Positions 5,938 to 6,457 of a stretch of DNA of 6,457 bases are shown here, one piece after another. This DNA is from Mobilitalea sp. Lineage in GTDB: Bacteria > Bacillota_A > Clostridia > Lachnospirales > Lachnospiraceae. The stretch lies in contig JARKQP010000058.1 in assembly GCA_029974875.1 (NCBI GenBank), positions 1 through 6,457 of the forward strand, given 5' to 3'. Under the pieces are notes generated by a model. It was not told the origin of the DNA, searched no databases, and saw nothing but the letters and a program-made list of their open reading frames with translations. The position numbers and the translations under genes were made by a program. Position 1 is the first letter of the stretch. Every line of letters starts with the position of its first letter.

Positions 5938-6030
5938 AAATGTTGGAGTATGCAAAATGAACTACCCCCACAAAGTTAGATTTTTAGGTCTAACTTTGTG
6001 GGGGCACGTCAAAACATATTTCCAACATTT
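5938..6030. repeat. 93-bp nested palindrome downstream of tRNA-Arg
   Basis: The core is a perfect 16-bp inverted repeat, CCCCCACAAAGTTAGA (5965-5980) and its exact complement (5989-6004), around an 8-nt loop, TTTTTAGG. Outside it, AAATGTTGGA (5938-5947) and TCCAACATTT (6021-6030) form a second perfect 10-bp pair. Between the two levels the flanks are 17 and 16 nt and partly alike (TATG/CATA, TGA/TCA). The whole is therefore one long imperfect palindrome with arms of about 42 nt. No T-run flanks the core, so it is not a typical terminator. It could be a dispersed palindromic repeat, a MITE-like relic or insertion-sequence end remnant, or a structured RNA; none can be proved here. Confidence 0.7.
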
Positions 6031-6208
6031 TTTATTATTAAAAAAACATCAACGCGGCAGGCTATTCCCCGTTCGGCTGCTCCATGCCATCCATACCCTA
6101 CACTTTTATGAAAGAAAATACCTGAAGTGACAGAAACAAAAAAGGCTCCAGGCTCTCCATGCCTTACATTGTTATTTGACAGCTTCAACAAATACTTCAA
6201 GAATATGC
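6031..6208. other. Intergenic stretch without a supported gene
   Basis: No convincing coding frame is present on either strand. A near-direct repeat is visible: GGCTGCTCCATGCC (6075-6088) and GGCTCTCCATGCC (6151-6163). The region separates the 93-bp palindrome from the 3' end of the oxidoreductase gene. Confidence 0.4.
6138..6165 (-). terminator. Possible intrinsic terminator for the oxidoreductase transcript
   Basis: On the − strand AAGGC (6165-6161) can pair with GCCTT (6146-6142) across a 14-nt loop, with a run of six T in all ending at 6138. The stem is short and the loop large, so confidence is low. It lies about 110 nt past the stop codon and beyond the stronger GC-rich hairpin. Confidence 0.25.
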
Positions 6209-6242
6209 AGACAGGCCCGGTACCTAAGTACCGGGCCTGTCT
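6209..6242 (-). terminator. GC-rich 15-bp hairpin after the oxidoreductase gene
   Basis: AGACAGGCCCGGTAC (6209-6223) and GTACCGGGCCTGTCT (6228-6242) are perfect reverse complements around the loop CTAA. It begins 31 nt beyond the stop codon at 6274-6276 and is the most stable structure in the window. On neither strand does a proper T-run follow (GCATATTCTTG on −, CTCTGTCTATT on +). It may act as a U-tract-poor terminator or as an mRNA 3'-end stabiliser. Confidence 0.6.
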
Positions 6243-6273
6243 CTCTGTCTATTCGTGAATCAAATACTTAAAT

Positions 6274-6457
6274 CTATTCATTACCATAGAGATTGGAAAG
6301 CTTCACTAAGTGCTCGTACTTAGACTTAGCATTCTTCTCTGCGTTAGCAAATAAAGCTTCTGCCCTCTCAGGGTTCTGACGGATTAAGGAGCTGTAACGA
6401 ACCTCATTCTTAAGGAATTCCTGATAGCTTGCTGTAGGCTCCTTGCTGTCTAACTGG
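6274..6457 (-). CDS. nifJ: Pyruvate:ferredoxin oxidoreductase, C-terminal end (partial)
   Basis: The last 60 codons of a − strand gene enter from the right edge and end with TAG at 6276-6274. The visible protein begins QLDSKEPTASYQEFLKNEVR, continues with YSSLIRQNPERAEALFANAE, and ends with a Lys-rich helix closing KLSNLYGNE. From memory of the family, this matches the extreme C-terminus of the single-chain clostridial pyruvate:ferredoxin oxidoreductase (about 1170-1190 residues). There a LDSKEPT motif is followed by FL..EVRY and a helical tail. The enzyme oxidises pyruvate with CoA to acetyl-CoA and CO2, reducing ferredoxin, in the cytoplasm of anaerobes. The catalytic TPP and iron-sulfur domains lie outside the window, so intactness cannot be judged. 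A GC-rich hairpin follows the gene. Confidence 0.82.
   Translation of the reverse strand, partial: QLDSKEPTASYQEFLKNEVRYSSLIRQNPERAEALFANAEKNAKSKYEHLVKLSNLYGNE

Noticed and set aside
5957..6130. 57-codon reading frame with GGAG 9 nt upstream of ATG 5957
   Set aside because: It runs straight through the perfect palindrome core, has an odd composition (His/Leu/Lys/Arg-rich) and resembles no known small protein. The SD-like GGAG is part of the outer inverted repeat. Translation evidence would be needed.
6075..6163. Near-direct repeat GGCT(G)CTCCATGCC, copies 76 bp apart
   Set aside because: There are only two copies of 13-14 bp with no shared flanks, too little to call a repeat family or array.

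Overview
The window looks like chromosomal DNA of a low-GC, anaerobic Clostridia member, most likely Lachnospiraceae-like. The basis is AT-rich intergenic DNA with strong AGGAGG-type ribosome binding sites, a tRNA gene without an encoded CCA, a clostridial-type pyruvate:ferredoxin oxidoreductase C-terminus at the right edge, and a secreted protein with the Thr/Pro/Ala linkers common in that family. The taxonomic call is inference.

Left part (1-3180): an AT-rich promoter region, then a tight two-gene polyphosphate operon on the + strand. It encodes a short Ppx/GppA-type phosphatase (122-1027) and, 5 nt later, a full-length polyphosphate kinase Ppk1 (1033-3102). One enzyme builds polyphosphate from ATP and the other is expected to degrade it or the related pppGpp.

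Middle (3192-4877): two − strand genes converging on ppk. The upstream one (4541-3681) encodes a secreted or membrane-anchored protein with a Pro/Thr linker, an NTF2-like middle domain and a low-complexity tail. The downstream one (3626-3192) encodes a small, probably all-helical protein. Between them a perfect 12-bp hairpin buries the second gene's Shine-Dalgarno. The promoter in front of the first gene carries three dyad repeats at exact 23-bp spacing, placed like operators. The rest of the divergent region is AT-rich and holds a good promoter for the rightward gene.

Right part (4899-6457): an EcsC-family membrane-associated protein, then tRNA-Arg(CCG) preceded by a strong promoter and two hairpins. 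The second hairpin looks like an intrinsic terminator and abuts the tRNA 5' end. After the tRNA comes a 93-bp nested palindrome with no recognised owner, about 180 bp without a supported gene, a GC-rich 15-bp hairpin, and the 3' end of a pyruvate:ferredoxin oxidoreductase gene on the − strand.

I did not find a clearly new multi-gene system. The points that most deserve a second look are non-coding: the 23-bp-phased dyads, the SD-sequestering hairpin, the terminator-like tRNA leader and the 93-bp palindrome.
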